Source: Chlorobiota bacterium
Lineage (GTDB): Bacteria > Bacteroidota > Ignavibacteria > OLB7
Assembly: GCA_016788565.1 (NCBI GenBank)
Contig: JAEUSP010000059.1
Coordinates: forward strand, 1-50,745
Length of the DNA stretch: 50,745 nt
Direction of reading: 5' to 3'
Position numbers and translations under genes: made by a program. Shown one piece after another: positions 42,948-50,745 of the stretch (the stretch's first letter is position 1; every line of letters begins with the position of its first letter). Below the pieces are notes generated by a model. That model did not search any database. It saw only the letters and a program-made list of their open reading frames with translations, and was not told the DNA's origin.

Positions 42948-44984
42948 ATGAAGACACTTGCAACGATTACGCTACTGGCCTTTTTTGCCCTTTGCTCCAA
43001 ACCCGCCATTTCCCAGCCGATTGATGTTTCCATCACCATTGCTGCCGATGGAAACCCGCACCCAATCAGCCCGCTGATTTACGGCATCAACGCCTACGTG
43101 TATGATGCCGAATGGCAAAGCGCGAACGATTGGCAAGTTGGGGCGCAGAACCAAGCCGCCAACTTGAACATCACGGCCCAGCGGCTTGGCGGAAACACCA
43201 TGACCAGCTACAACTACGAAAACGGTTTCAGCAACTCCGGTGCCGACGACCGCGACCAGAACGGCGTGTCGCTTCACACCAACAACAGTTTTCAATCATT
43301 CATTGCCGGCGCGGGGGGGGCGCCGTACTCGGTCGGGAAGGCACTCACCACATTCCACGATCACTCACTCAGCTTGGGTGCGGCATCGCTGTTGCAGCTT
43401 CCCGGGGCGGGATATGTGGCCGCCGACGGAAACGGTGCGGTCTCCGTTGCTGAATCGGCCCCGTCGGCCCGGTGGAAGCGGGCCGTGAACGATAAACCAG
43501 GGTCGCCAGCCTCGCTATCGCTTCCCCCCGATCTGGATGACGATGCCATCTACGTGGATGAGGAACTGAACTTCCTGATGAACCGCTACGGCAACGCCGC
43601 TTCGCCGCAAGGAATCGGATTGTACGAGCTTGATAACGAGCCGGGGCTGTGGCACCACTTCCCAACCAACGGGGAATCGGGAACGCATCCGCGATTGCAC
43701 ACCGAGCTTGCCACGTGCGGTGATCTTCTCCAGAAAAACATTTCGCTTGCGCAAACCATCCGCCGCATGGATCCAAACGCACAAATCACTGGGCCGGCAA
43801 TGTGGGGCTATCCAGAGTTTTACAGCCTGTGGAGCATCTACGACGGCCAAAGCCACGCGCCTGCCGATTGGGCCACCTACAACGCCGAACCCTTCCTCAC
43901 CAACAACAGCGGCGACGACTACCGCTACAATCGCATGACCTGGGTGAACGCATATTTAGCCAACATGAAAGCCGCCTCCGACCAAGCCGGTGGGCGGTTG
44001 CTGGATATGTTCACCATCCACTACTACGCCGACGGCGAAGCAATCAGCACCAACGAAAAACGGATGCAAGCAACCCGCAGCCTGTGGGACCCGGCCTACG
44101 TGGAAACAAGCTGGATCACCAAGCAGGGGAACGGCTTCACCGACGGGCGAGCGTTGCAACTGCTCCCGAAATTGAAGCAAGCAATCGCCGATTTCTACCC
44201 CGACACCAAGCTGGGAATCACCGAGTACAGTTTTGGCGGGCGGCATCACATCTCCGGCGCGATTGCCCAAGCCGACGCGCTGGGAATCATGGGGCGCGAA
44301 GGGGTTACGATGGCCTACTACTTCGGCCCCGTGCGCGACTACATCGCCGCTGCGTTCCGGCTGTACCGCAACTACGACGGCAAGAATGGAGCCTTTGGCC
44401 AGATGGGGGCCCAGTGCACCACCAGCGACGCTCAGAACAGTTCGGCCTACGCCGCAATGGATACCCAGGGGCGATTGCACATCATCCTGCTGAACAAAAA
44501 CAGCACCCAACCGCTGATGACCACAATCGCAACCGGGGCAGCCAAGCCGTGGGGCAAGATGACGGCATACGGGATTGACCAAACAGGAACCGAGGTGAAG
44601 AAGATGGAGGAAATGGAGGTGAACGGAACGGACTTCACCTTCCAAGCCGCGCCGCTGACGGCATTGCACCTGGTGTTGCAGCCGCAGGATGCAAGCGATG
44701 TTGAGCAGGGGAGTACTCCAACCGAAAATCTAGAGTTGACGGTCGCGCCAAACATCTTCAGCAGCGGAGGCGTTGTGCAGCTTCGGTTGCCGGAACAGGG
44801 GCTGTTGCGCGTCACGCTGCACGACGCGCTTGGCCGCCTTGTTCGCACACTTGCCGACGGCCAGCAGAGTGGCGGAACAATCATCATTCCACTTTCTGCC
44901 GATGACCTGCCCGCCGGCCAATACCGTGTGGTGGCGCGCGGGGCAAGCGGGGAGCGGACGGAAATGGTGGCGGTGGTGCGGTGA
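42948..44984 (+). CDS. Glycoside hydrolase family 44 with T9SS sorting domain
   Basis: 678 residues from the ATG at 42948, giving a signal peptide (MKTLATITLLAFFALCSKPAIS); the frame opens at 42840 without signal character. GH44 hallmarks are PISPLIYGINAY, RLGGNTMTSYNYENGFSN, LYELDNEPGLW with acid/base E231, and GITEYSFGG with nucleophile E426. A small beta-sandwich follows the barrel. The last 85 residues (LELTVAPNIFSSGG...LHDALGRLVRTLADG..LPAGQYRV) are a T9SS C-terminal domain. GH44 enzymes cleave beta-1,4-glucans and xyloglucan. Delivery to the cell surface is expected, suggesting plant or microbial polysaccharide use. Confidence 0.9.
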   Translation: MKTLATITLLAFFALCSKPAISQPIDVSITIAADGNPHPISPLIYGINAYVYDAEWQSANDWQVGAQNQAANLNITAQRLGGNTMTSYNYENGFSNSGADDRDQNGVSLHTNNSFQSFIAGAGGAPYSVGKALTTFHDHSLSLGAASLLQLPGAGYVAADGNGAVSVAESAPSARWKRAVNDKPGSPASLSLPPDLDDDAIYVDEELNFLMNRYGNAASPQGIGLYELDNEPGLWHHFPTNGESGTHPRLHTELATCGDLLQKNISLAQTIRRMDPNAQITGPAMWGYPEFYSLWSIYDGQSHAPADWATYNAEPFLTNNSGDDYRYNRMTWVNAYLANMKAASDQAGGRLLDMFTIHYYADGEAISTNEKRMQATRSLWDPAYVETSWITKQGNGFTDGRALQLLPKLKQAIADFYPDTKLGITEYSFGGRHHISGAIAQADALGIMGREGVTMAYYFGPVRDYIAAAFRLYRNYDGKNGAFGQMGAQCTTSDAQNSSAYAAMDTQGRLHIILLNKNSTQPLMTTIATGAAKPWGKMTAYGIDQTGTEVKKMEEMEVNGTDFTFQAAPLTALHLVLQPQDASDVEQGSTPTENLELTVAPNIFSSGGVVQLRLPEQGLLRVTLHDALGRLVRTLADGQQSGGTIIIPLSADDLPAGQYRVVARGASGERTEMVAVVR

Positions 44985-44991
44985 GGCATCG

Positions 44992-45047
44992 GAATGTCGA
45001 ATGTCGAATGTCGAATGCCGAATGCCGAATCAAGAATGAAGAATCTT
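44992..45047 (+). repeat. Heptamer array, GAATGTC type
   Basis: Eight words in register: GAATGTC three times, GAATGCC twice, then GAATCAA, GAATGAA, GAATCTT. It starts 7 nt after the GH44 stop. Related TCGAATG words occur at 27481-27494. Confidence 0.85.
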
Positions 45048-45069
45048 GGAGTTTTCTGCGAACCCAGCT

Positions 45070-45117
45070 CTCCGCTCATGCTGAAGCCCCATCGAAGCAT
45101 GAGTGGAGCCACCGAAC
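45070..45117 (+). repeat. REP-like palindromic element, copy 3
   Basis: The same 48-bp family, with arms CTCCGCTCAT and ATGAGTGGAG (one G-T wobble). It is preceded by AACCCAG, a 5' flank shared with copies 4-6. Confidence 0.8.
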
Positions 45118-45186
45118 TCGCGCCCCCCTGCTTCGCTCTAAAGAGCTTCGCGTCCCCCCAATTCTGGGGGGAAACAAGAAGAGGGG

Positions 45187-45214
45187 AAGTAGGAGGTAGG
45201 AAATAGGAGCAAGA
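45187..45214 (+). repeat. Heptamer array, TAGGAAA type
   Basis: Four words in register: aagtagg, aggtagg, aaatagg, agcaaga. Confidence 0.6.
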
Positions 45215-45236
45215 ACAGATGATCGCGAACCCAGCC

Positions 45237-45283
45237 CTCCGCTCATGCTGAGCCCCGTCGAAGTATGAGCGGAGCCACCGAAC
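45237..45283 (+). repeat. REP-like palindromic element, copy 4
   Basis: The cleanest copy: CTCCGCTCAT pairs perfectly with ATGAGCGGAG around GCTGAGCCCCGTCGAAGT. Confidence 0.85.
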
Positions 45284-45302
45284 AGCGCAACTTTCTCTTC
45301 TT

Positions 45303-45457
45303 CGTCATTGCCCCGACGGGTCGGGGTCTTCGACAAGGAGCGTTGAGCGACGTGGCGATTTCGCAGCCAGCAGTGTGTCCGATGCTCTCCCAGAAACCCG
45401 CGGGATCGCTTCGTCGAAGACTCCTTGTCAAGGACCCCGACTCGTCGGGGCGATGAC
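45303..45457. mobile_element. MITE-like palindromic element, copy 2 (long variant, 155 bp)
   Basis: The centre matches the 109-bp copies (GCGACGTGGCGAT ... GATCGCTTCGTCGAAGACTCC). Both terminal arms carry an extra 23 nt or so that are inverted complements of each other, so the hairpin simply becomes longer. The inserted arm contains CCCCGACGGGTCGGGG, itself a palindrome. Confidence 0.7.
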
Positions 45458-45484
45458 AGGGAGTGAGTTCCGTAGAAGCCTATT

Positions 45485-45593
45485 CGTCATCGCGAGGAGC
45501 GATTAGCGACGTGGCGATCTCGCGGCTGGCAATGTGTCCGATGCTCTCTCGGAAATTCGCGAGATCGCTTCGTCGAAGACTCCTCGCGATGAC
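45485..45593. mobile_element. MITE-like palindromic element, copy 3 (109 bp)
   Basis: Same length and ends as the copy at 28781-28889; the terminal inverted repeat GTCATCGCGAGGAG is perfect for 14 bp. It lies 27 nt from the long variant. Confidence 0.75.
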
Positions 45594-45642
45594 AGGGCGT
45601 GAGTTCCGAAAAATCCATCTGATCCCACCTCCGAACCCAGCC

Positions 45643-45690
45643 CTCCGCTCATGCTGAGCCCCGTCGAAGTATGAGCGTGAGCCACCGAAC
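45643..45690 (+). repeat. REP-like palindromic element, copy 5
   Basis: The same family; the right arm has one inserted base (ATGAGCGTGAG), as copy 1 has at a different position. Confidence 0.8.
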
Positions 45691-45704
45691 CGAGAAGCCA
45701 CCAA

Positions 45705-45917
45705 AGCCCCGAATGGGGCGACAGCCAGCTTAGCCCAATGGCGTAAGCCTTGGGTGATTGCGGAAAGGTTTGGATTGAGTAGCCCCGTAGCGGGCGGAAG
45801 AATGGATGATGCCGGTGAACTCTGTCGCCCCATTCGGGGCTGTGGGTTGTTGATGTGCGCGATGTTCCCAGGGCTTACGCCGCTGGGCTATGTGAGAGTA
45901 CCGCCCCATTCGGGGCT
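45705..45917. repeat. Palindromic mosaic with AGCCCCGAATGGGGC ends
   Basis: The left unit (45705-45755) has AGCCCCGAATGGGGCGACAG, then TAGCCCAATGGCGTAAGCC. The right unit (45867-45917) carries the same two blocks inverted and in reverse order. An extra inverted copy of the first block lies at 45822-45841. The outer arms are about 50 bp. It is non-coding. The next 226 nt (45918-46143) are A/T-richer and show nothing clear, so the gap 44985-46143 is otherwise explained by repeats. Confidence 0.65.
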
Positions 45918-46143
45918 AAGAATCGGGGGGCGCGATGGCGAGGAGAAGGGGTGTGGTGAAATTCCCACTGCTTCATTGCCCCCATTTCCGATGACAAAAC
46001 CAGGATCCAGCAAAAGAAAAAATAGAATAGATGAGCAAAGAAGATTCATCAACACCAAAGTCTTCTTAATTTCATCTGCCTTTCTTTCACATTCTCTCAA
46101 TCGCCTTCCGTTTGCAACGTACTTCGTTCAACCAATTTCGGCC

Positions 46144-49100
46144 ATGACACTATCGCGTACCCTTTGCACTGTTGTTGCGTTCCTTGTTGCCCTTGTGGCG
46201 GGGTTGCCAGCACAAAACTTGATTGTGAACCCCGGTGCCGAGGTGCCGATGATTGGCGACTCCATCCCAGGATGGAGCCAGCCAGTGGCGCGAACCTGGA
46301 CCGAGGCAAGCACCGTCCCAGCGTTTGCCGGAACCAACTACTTCTTTGCCGGCGATACTCCACTTTCGGAGTTAAGCCAGGATATTGACGTAACCACCCT
46401 TGCTGCCGGGATTGATGGCGGCACGGTCCGCTTTGTGTTCGATGGGCGGGTGCAATCGTTGCCGGAGGTGATACCGGACAGCGCACGAATTGTGGTGCAG
46501 TGCCGCGATGCCGCCAACACCACCGTGCTCAACAGTTTCAACACCGGGGCGGTTGCGGCCACGGCTGGTTGGCAGCAGGTGTCGGGGTTGTTCACCCCGG
46601 CGGTTGGCACTCGGTTTTTGCGGGTGCGGCTGATTGCGGTGCGCGCAACTGGTGTCAGCAACGATGCCTTCTTCGATGGCCTGTTCCTGAGCGCGATTGC
46701 CCCCAGCGGCGGGCTGAGTGTTATCAACCGCCTCACCAATTTCGACACCACCCTGTGCGGCACAAAAAAATGCAGCACGCTGATCTTCCGCAACGTTGGC
46801 CAAAACCCACTCACGATTGAGTCGGCTGATGCCTTTTTTGGCACGTTCGAGATTGATGCTGGGGTCACCTTCAACTTCCCGCAAACCCTTCAGCCGAACG
46901 AGCAACTCAGTTTCAACGTCTGCTACAACCCAACCGTTCCTGGCCGCGCCGATACCTTCAAAGGGTTTGTTCGGTACGACCTGGCATCGGTGGATTCTTT
47001 CATGTTTGTTGGGCGGGCAACCGGGCCAAGCCTTTCGGCATCGCGAACAAACGTTTCGTTCGGGACTGTTCAGATTTTCAACACCCGCTGCGAGACCATC
47101 ACTCTGCGGAACGATGGCGATGGGCCGCTGTCGCCAGGGGTGATTACCGGGGTGAATCTTCCATTCTTTATCCAAACACCGCCGCCATCGGTGATACCGC
47201 CGGGGGGGACTGCCGATGTTGTGATCTGCTTCACCCCCGATGCCGAAGGGGCGCGGAATGCCACGGCTAACTTCAGCTATGTTTCCTGCGGAGCAACGCA
47301 AAACGTTCCGGTGCAGCTTAGTGGAGTTGGCGCGCTTCCGCCACGGCTGACGCTTGGCCCGGTGCTGCAGATCACCCCCGACCCGTTGGACTACGACACC
47401 ACACTTTGCGGCACGCAGAAATGCCGGAACGTGACGTTCCAAAACATCGGCAACGCGCCGCTGACGATTACCCAGATGGATCCAATCCTTGCTCCGTTCT
47501 CGGTTGCAGCCACCACCCCGCTGAACCTTCCGCTGACGTTGCAGCCGAACCAATCGCAAGTGGCGCAGGTTTGCTACAACCCAACGTTCGCGCCGCGCAT
47601 TGACTCGCAACGGATCGCCTACGTTGCCGATAACCGCGTCTCCCTTTCGATTATGATGGTGTTCGATACCAGCGGAAGCATGACGATACCAACCGGGTCA
47701 GGGGTGAGCCGCATTGTTGCCGCAAACGCTGGCGGGCGGGTGTTCCTGAGCAACTTGGTGAACGACCCAGCGCGCGGTGTGGTGGATGAAGCCGGGATTG
47801 TGGGATTTTCGTCGGGTGTTCGGCTTGTGCAAGATTTCACGACGAACACAGCGTTGCTGCAATCGCGCGTTCCCAGCGCGGCAGCGGGGGGAACGCTGTT
47901 GTATGACGCAGTGGATACGGCACTGAACAGAGTGCTGCAACGGAATTTACCGGGCCGCCGTGTGATTGTGGTGCTGTCCGATGGCGATGACCAGAACGGG
48001 TTCCTGCAAGATCGAATTGATGCGATTGTGGCGCGCTCCATAGATAACGTCCGCATCTTCACCATCGGCTTGGGGAGCGGGTTAAGCAACAATGGCATCA
48101 ATACCTTGCAGCAGATGGCTAACCGGACTGGTGGAAGCAGTTTCTTCACGAACAACCCCGATACATTGGTGCAGATTTACCTCAACATCGCCCAGCAGCT
48201 TAGCCGAAATATCCCCGGAACGTATCTGATTCGTGGGCGTTCGGTTGCCCCGCTGCTGGCTATCAATCCAACCACCATTGACCTGGATTCGGTGCGTGTT
48301 GGGCGTTCGACCTGCCGGCAAATCACCCTTACCAACAACGGCGATGCACCGTTGCAGCTTGCTTCGTTCCCAGCGGCGGTGGGCGGGTTCTCCATCCAAG
48401 CTCCAACTCCATTTCCGGCAATTCAGCCGGGGGGATCGGCCACCATCAGCGCGTGCTTTGCGCCAACGCGGCTGCGTGTGCAAACGGCATCGCTTCCAAT
48501 GCCCTACAACAGTTGCCGCGCCACCGACACGTTGCAGCTACGCGGAGTGGGCTACGACAGCGTTGTGATTGCCATTCGCGATTCGGTGGTGGCGCGGCCG
48601 GGAAGCACGTTCGAGTATCCGGTCTTTTTGATGGATACGATCCCGGCCCACTACGATGTCAGGAACCTCACCTTCACGTTGGGCTACAACAAAACGCTGC
48701 TGTTCCCGCTGGACCCCGCCACCCGTAGCGATGCTGCCGTTGCCGTGCCGCTGACCACAGTCGCAATCAGCAGCGCGTATCTGCCGAACGAGTCGGGCGC
48801 GCTGACCACCTACACGATGTCGGGGACCACACCGATCACTAACGGAACGCCGAACAGCCTGCTGACACGGCTCCGTTTCCGTGCGTTGTTGGGGAATGCA
48901 ATCAGCACACCGCTCACAATCACGGCGGCAACCATGGCCGACGGGAATCCAAAGGTGGGGATTCTCAACCCCGGCAGCTTCCGCATTGATAGCCTCTGCT
49001 ACCTTAACGACCGTTTGCTTGATGCCAGCCGCCGAATCAATGGCACGCTGAAAATGGCGGTGATGAACAACGCCGACGTTGCCGCGCTTGATTTTGTGCT

Positions 49101-49296
49101 GCCGAACGCCGCAATCACACAAGCCACCATTTTCGACCGGCTTGGCCGCGAAGTTCTGCGAAGCAACCAAACAGAAATGAACGCCGGCAACGGCCAGTTG
49201 CTGTTGGATATTTCCACGCTCCGCTCCGGCATCTACTTTGTGCAGCTACGTTCGGGAGGGCTGGTGGATGGTGGGGAGATTGTGGTGGGGAGATAA
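46144..49296 (+). CDS. Secreted VWA protein with HYDIN-like domains and T9SS sorting domain
   Basis: 1,050 residues from the ATG at 46144, which begins a signal peptide (MTLSRTLCTVVAFLVALVAG..A-Q). The open frame reaches 45754 but only through repeat DNA. After a carbohydrate-binding-like N-domain (NLIVNPGAE...) come ASPM/HYDIN-type Ig domains at about 200-296, 298-400 and 416-490, each with FDTTLCGTxKC..(I/V)xFxNxGxxPLTI. A von Willebrand A domain (about 500-690) has the MIDAS residues D508-T-S-G-S, GGT and LSDGDD. A fourth HYDIN-like domain and a cohesin-like beta-sandwich (about 805-950) follow. The end (IFDRLGREVLRSNQTE...LRSGIYFVQL) is a T9SS domain. A calcium/magnesium-dependent surface adhesion role is inferred. 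Confidence 0.87.
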   Translation: MTLSRTLCTVVAFLVALVAGLPAQNLIVNPGAEVPMIGDSIPGWSQPVARTWTEASTVPAFAGTNYFFAGDTPLSELSQDIDVTTLAAGIDGGTVRFVFDGRVQSLPEVIPDSARIVVQCRDAANTTVLNSFNTGAVAATAGWQQVSGLFTPAVGTRFLRVRLIAVRATGVSNDAFFDGLFLSAIAPSGGLSVINRLTNFDTTLCGTKKCSTLIFRNVGQNPLTIESADAFFGTFEIDAGVTFNFPQTLQPNEQLSFNVCYNPTVPGRADTFKGFVRYDLASVDSFMFVGRATGPSLSASRTNVSFGTVQIFNTRCETITLRNDGDGPLSPGVITGVNLPFFIQTPPPSVIPPGGTADVVICFTPDAEGARNATANFSYVSCGATQNVPVQLSGVGALPPRLTLGPVLQITPDPLDYDTTLCGTQKCRNVTFQNIGNAPLTITQMDPILAPFSVAATTPLNLPLTLQPNQSQVAQVCYNPTFAPRIDSQRIAYVADNRVSLSIMMVFDTSGSMTIPTGSGVSRIVAANAGGRVFLSNLVNDPARGVVDEAGIVGFSSGVRLVQDFTTNTALLQSRVPSAAAGGTLLYDAVDTALNRVLQRNLPGRRVIVVLSDGDDQNGFLQDRIDAIVARSIDNVRIFTIGLGSGLSNNGINTLQQMANRTGGSSFFTNNPDTLVQIYLNIAQQLSRNIPGTYLIRGRSVAPLLAINPTTIDLDSVRVGRSTCRQITLTNNGDAPLQLASFPAAVGGFSIQAPTPFPAIQPGGSATISACFAPTRLRVQTASLPMPYNSCRATDTLQLRGVGYDSVVIAIRDSVVARPGSTFEYPVFLMDTIPAHYDVRNLTFTLGYNKTLLFPLDPATRSDAAVAVPLTTVAISSAYLPNESGALTTYTMSGTTPITNGTPNSLLTRLRFRALLGNAISTPLTITAATMADGNPKVGILNPGSFRIDSLCYLNDRLLDASRRINGTLKMAVMNNADVAALDFVLPNAAITQATIFDRLGREVLRSNQTEMNAGNGQLLLDISTLRSGIYFVQLRSGGLVDGGEIVVGR

Positions 49297-49351
49297 CGCC
49301 GGCAATTGCTGCCGTTGTTAGCGCAGCGGGTGAAAGAAATGAAAAGGCAAG

Positions 49352-49390
49352 AACAAAGAAGCCCCAGCAATGTGCTGGGGCTTCTTTGTT
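49352..49390 (+). terminator. Intrinsic terminator of the VWA gene
   Basis: A perfect 17-bp stem (49352-49368 with 49374-49390) and 5-nt loop AATGT. The right arm ends CTTCTTTGTT and runs into TAT. It is the strongest hairpin of its kind in the window and may act on both strands. Confidence 0.9.
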
Positions 49391-49424
49391 TATCTATGTT
49401 TAGTGTGCAAAAGCAGGGAGGAGA

Positions 49425-49452
49425 GGAAAGTAGAAAGTAGGAAATAGAAGTG
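49425..49452 (+). repeat. Heptamer array, GGAAAGT type
   Basis: Words ggaaagt, agaaagt, aggaaat, agaagtg, followed by a run of G. Confidence 0.6.
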
Positions 49453-49482
49453 GGGGGGGGGGAGAGGCCACCGAATCCAGCC

Positions 49483-49529
49483 CTCCGCTCATGCTGAGCT
49501 CCGTCGAAGTATGAGTGGAGCCACCGAAC
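49483..49529 (+). repeat. REP-like palindromic element, copy 6
   Basis: Arms CTCCGCTCAT and ATGAGTGGAG, centre GCTGAGCTCCGTCGAAGT, then CCACCGAAC. Together with the terminator and the array before it, this accounts for the gap 49297-49603. Confidence 0.8.
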
Positions 49530-49603
49530 GGTGAAATCTCCACCGGTACTCAGCGGTTAATTTTTCGGCAAGCTCACTCTTCGGCAATCATAGTATGGCT
49601 GGT

Positions 49604-49951
49604 TCACCACAGCATCCATCGCGGTTTTTCTGGGGGCGGTTGTTCAACGAACACGTCATCACCATCCACCACCACGTTGTAGGTTTTCAGCCGTGCCCCG
49701 CCGATTATTGGTTGGCCTGTCCGCAGGTCGTAGGTCCAGCCGTGCAGCGGGCAAGCAACGGTGCAATCTTCAATAAATCCATCGGCAATGGTTGGGGCGT
49801 GTTGGTGGGGGCAGATATTGCTGACGGCATACACCACGCCATCAATGCGGAAGAGTGCAACCTCGGTGTCATCATCCAACCACACGCGGGTTCCGCGCCG
49901 GCTGGATAACTCACGAAGCGAACACACACGAAGGAGCTGAGGTTGATCCAT
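49604..49951 (-). CDS. Rieske-type 2Fe-2S ferredoxin
   Basis: 115 residues from the ATG at 49951 (MDQPQLLRVCSLREL); an upstream in-frame start at 50053 adds a Cys-rich stretch without domain character. The cluster ligands are C47-P-H49 and C67-P-L-H70 (ICPHQHAPTIADGF...VACPLHGWTYDLRTG), spaced as in stand-alone Rieske ferredoxins and NirD. It transfers one electron in the cytoplasm, usually to an oxygenase or reductase. No oxygenase partner is visible. It is transcribed away from the sigma-like gene at 50145. Confidence 0.92.
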   Translation of the reverse strand: MDQPQLLRVCSLRELSSRRGTRVWLDDDTEVALFRIDGVVYAVSNICPHQHAPTIADGFIEDCTVACPLHGWTYDLRTGQPIIGGARLKTYNVVVDGDDVFVEQPPPEKPRWMLW

Positions 49952-50144
49952 AACAGGAAGATAGGGTACCGGTAGCCGCCAACAGCCAAGCCGGATTGCA
50001 ACGAAGAAATACCGAGAAAGGGGAGCACCACAACCACAGTAAAAACAACGCACCCGGCAATGTGGCGCGGGCTAACTCTTCTCCTGTTATCCCCGTCATG
50101 CTTGTTGTGTCCTCCGTTCCGAATAACGTCTGCGCCTAATTCCC

Positions 50145-50663
50145 ATGAAACGCTCAACAAATCCCGCCTTCGAGACACAACTTCGCGCTGCACGCCAAGC
50201 TGTTGCACGTCAGTTGTTCCGCTTGTTTCCTACCTCCGTGCGTGAGGATATTAGCGATGCCATCAGTGCTGCTACCGAAACATTGCTCAATCGCGCCCCG
50301 CTCCATGTTTCGGAATCCACCGAGGCTATCTACTGCTACCTTCTGACAACTGCAACCCGCAACCTTTTGCATGAACACCGGCGCGCCAAACGGCTCACCT
50401 TGCTTGATGACAACAGCGAACAGAGCCTATTGCTTGCAGCAATTCCTGCCGATGATTCCTCCGACACAGCTGCAGCCGAAGCGGTGCTACGGGAACTCAT
50501 CGAACAACGTATTGGCAGGTTGAACGCTGCCATTGTTTGCATGAGAGTCTTTGATCGTCACTCTATACAGTACATTGCTGATACTGTAAATATCACCGTG
50601 AAAGCAGCCTATAACCGCTATGAACGTAGCCTTCCAAAACTCCTTGATATTGTGGTGGCTTGT
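50145..50663 (+). CDS. Sigma-70-family (ECF-like) RNA polymerase sigma factor, 3' end lost
   Basis: The ATG at 50145 opens MKRSTNPAFETQLRAARQ. The readable protein is 173 residues before the frame enters the poly-G tract. Region 2-like sequence (AIYCYLLTTATRNLLHEHRRAKRLTLLDD) recalls the helix that meets the -10 element. A region 4-like helix-turn-helix (FDRHSIQYIADTVNITVKAAYNRYERSLPKLLDIV) ends the readable part. Spacing and length fit a compact ECF-type sigma factor, so little more than the stop may be missing. No anti-sigma gene can be seen because the contig ends. Confidence 0.6.

Positions 50664-50745
<82 letters not shown>

Noticed and set aside
45754-46143. N-terminal extension of the VWA protein by 130 codons
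   Set aside because: The added frame translates the palindromic mosaic element. The ATG at 46144 starts a clean signal peptide.

Overview
The window reads as one end of a contig from a GC-rich member of the Bacteroidota/Chlorobiota line. A Candidatus Kapabacteria-like or Ignavibacteria-like lineage is my best guess, but no rRNA or other marker is present to settle it. Supporting signs are five secreted proteins with type IX secretion (T9SS)-type C-terminal domains, two DUF2723 membrane proteins, few Shine-Dalgarno sequences, and promoters of the Bacteroidota TTG-N20-TAnnTTTG type. No tRNA, rRNA, CRISPR array or insertion sequence was found. The last 82 bases are pure G, which looks like a sequencing or assembly artefact.

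Region 1 (1-9.2 kb) holds three surface or tail-fibre-like genes on the plus strand. The first is a giant Thr/Asn/Gly-rich repeat protein that runs off the left edge. The other two are secreted proteins with YadA-head-type repeats. All three share small modules. MscL and a strong terminator follow (9.3-9.84 kb).

Region 2 (10.2-15.06 kb) is a strikingly AT-rich three-gene operon on the minus strand: a T9SS cargo protein, a Ycf48-like T9SS propeller, and a two-domain vanadium haloperoxidase/PAP2 enzyme. A 57-residue NHL-repeat gene remnant abuts its left end, which suggests insertion into an older gene.

Region 3 (15.2-29.8 kb) is mostly housekeeping: a serine hydrolase, DUF983, HemW, an AAA+ ATPase, MoxR and a methyltransferase. 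It also carries a cassette of two DUF2723 GT-C-like proteins flanking a polyprenyl-phosphate sugar synthase-like GT2, which looks like a protein O-glycosylation unit. Three starts here, both DUF2723 genes and moxR, are preceded by arrays of 7-nt tandem repeats that run right up to the ATG.

Region 4 (29.8-30.8 kb) has no protein gene. It contains three related minus-strand units, each with a conserved hairpin with one compensatory pair change followed by an intrinsic terminator whose stem also co-varies. Two of the three have a good promoter. I read these as an undescribed small-RNA family and the most novel item in the window.

Region 5 (30.8-50.7 kb) holds an AddA-like helicase-nuclease with an altered nuclease motif, a BNR/FN3 T9SS protein, two paired small membrane proteins, and an MBL-fold hydrolase. 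Next come a response regulator-nucleotide cyclase divergent from a TPR-LuxR regulator, a GH44 glycosidase, a repeat-rich spacer (45.0-46.1 kb), a VWA/HYDIN-like T9SS protein, a Rieske ferredoxin, and a sigma-like factor that runs into the poly-G.

Dispersed palindromic elements (six REP-like copies, three MITE-like copies) and heptamer arrays recur in the spacers, so the genome is probably rich in small non-autonomous repeats.
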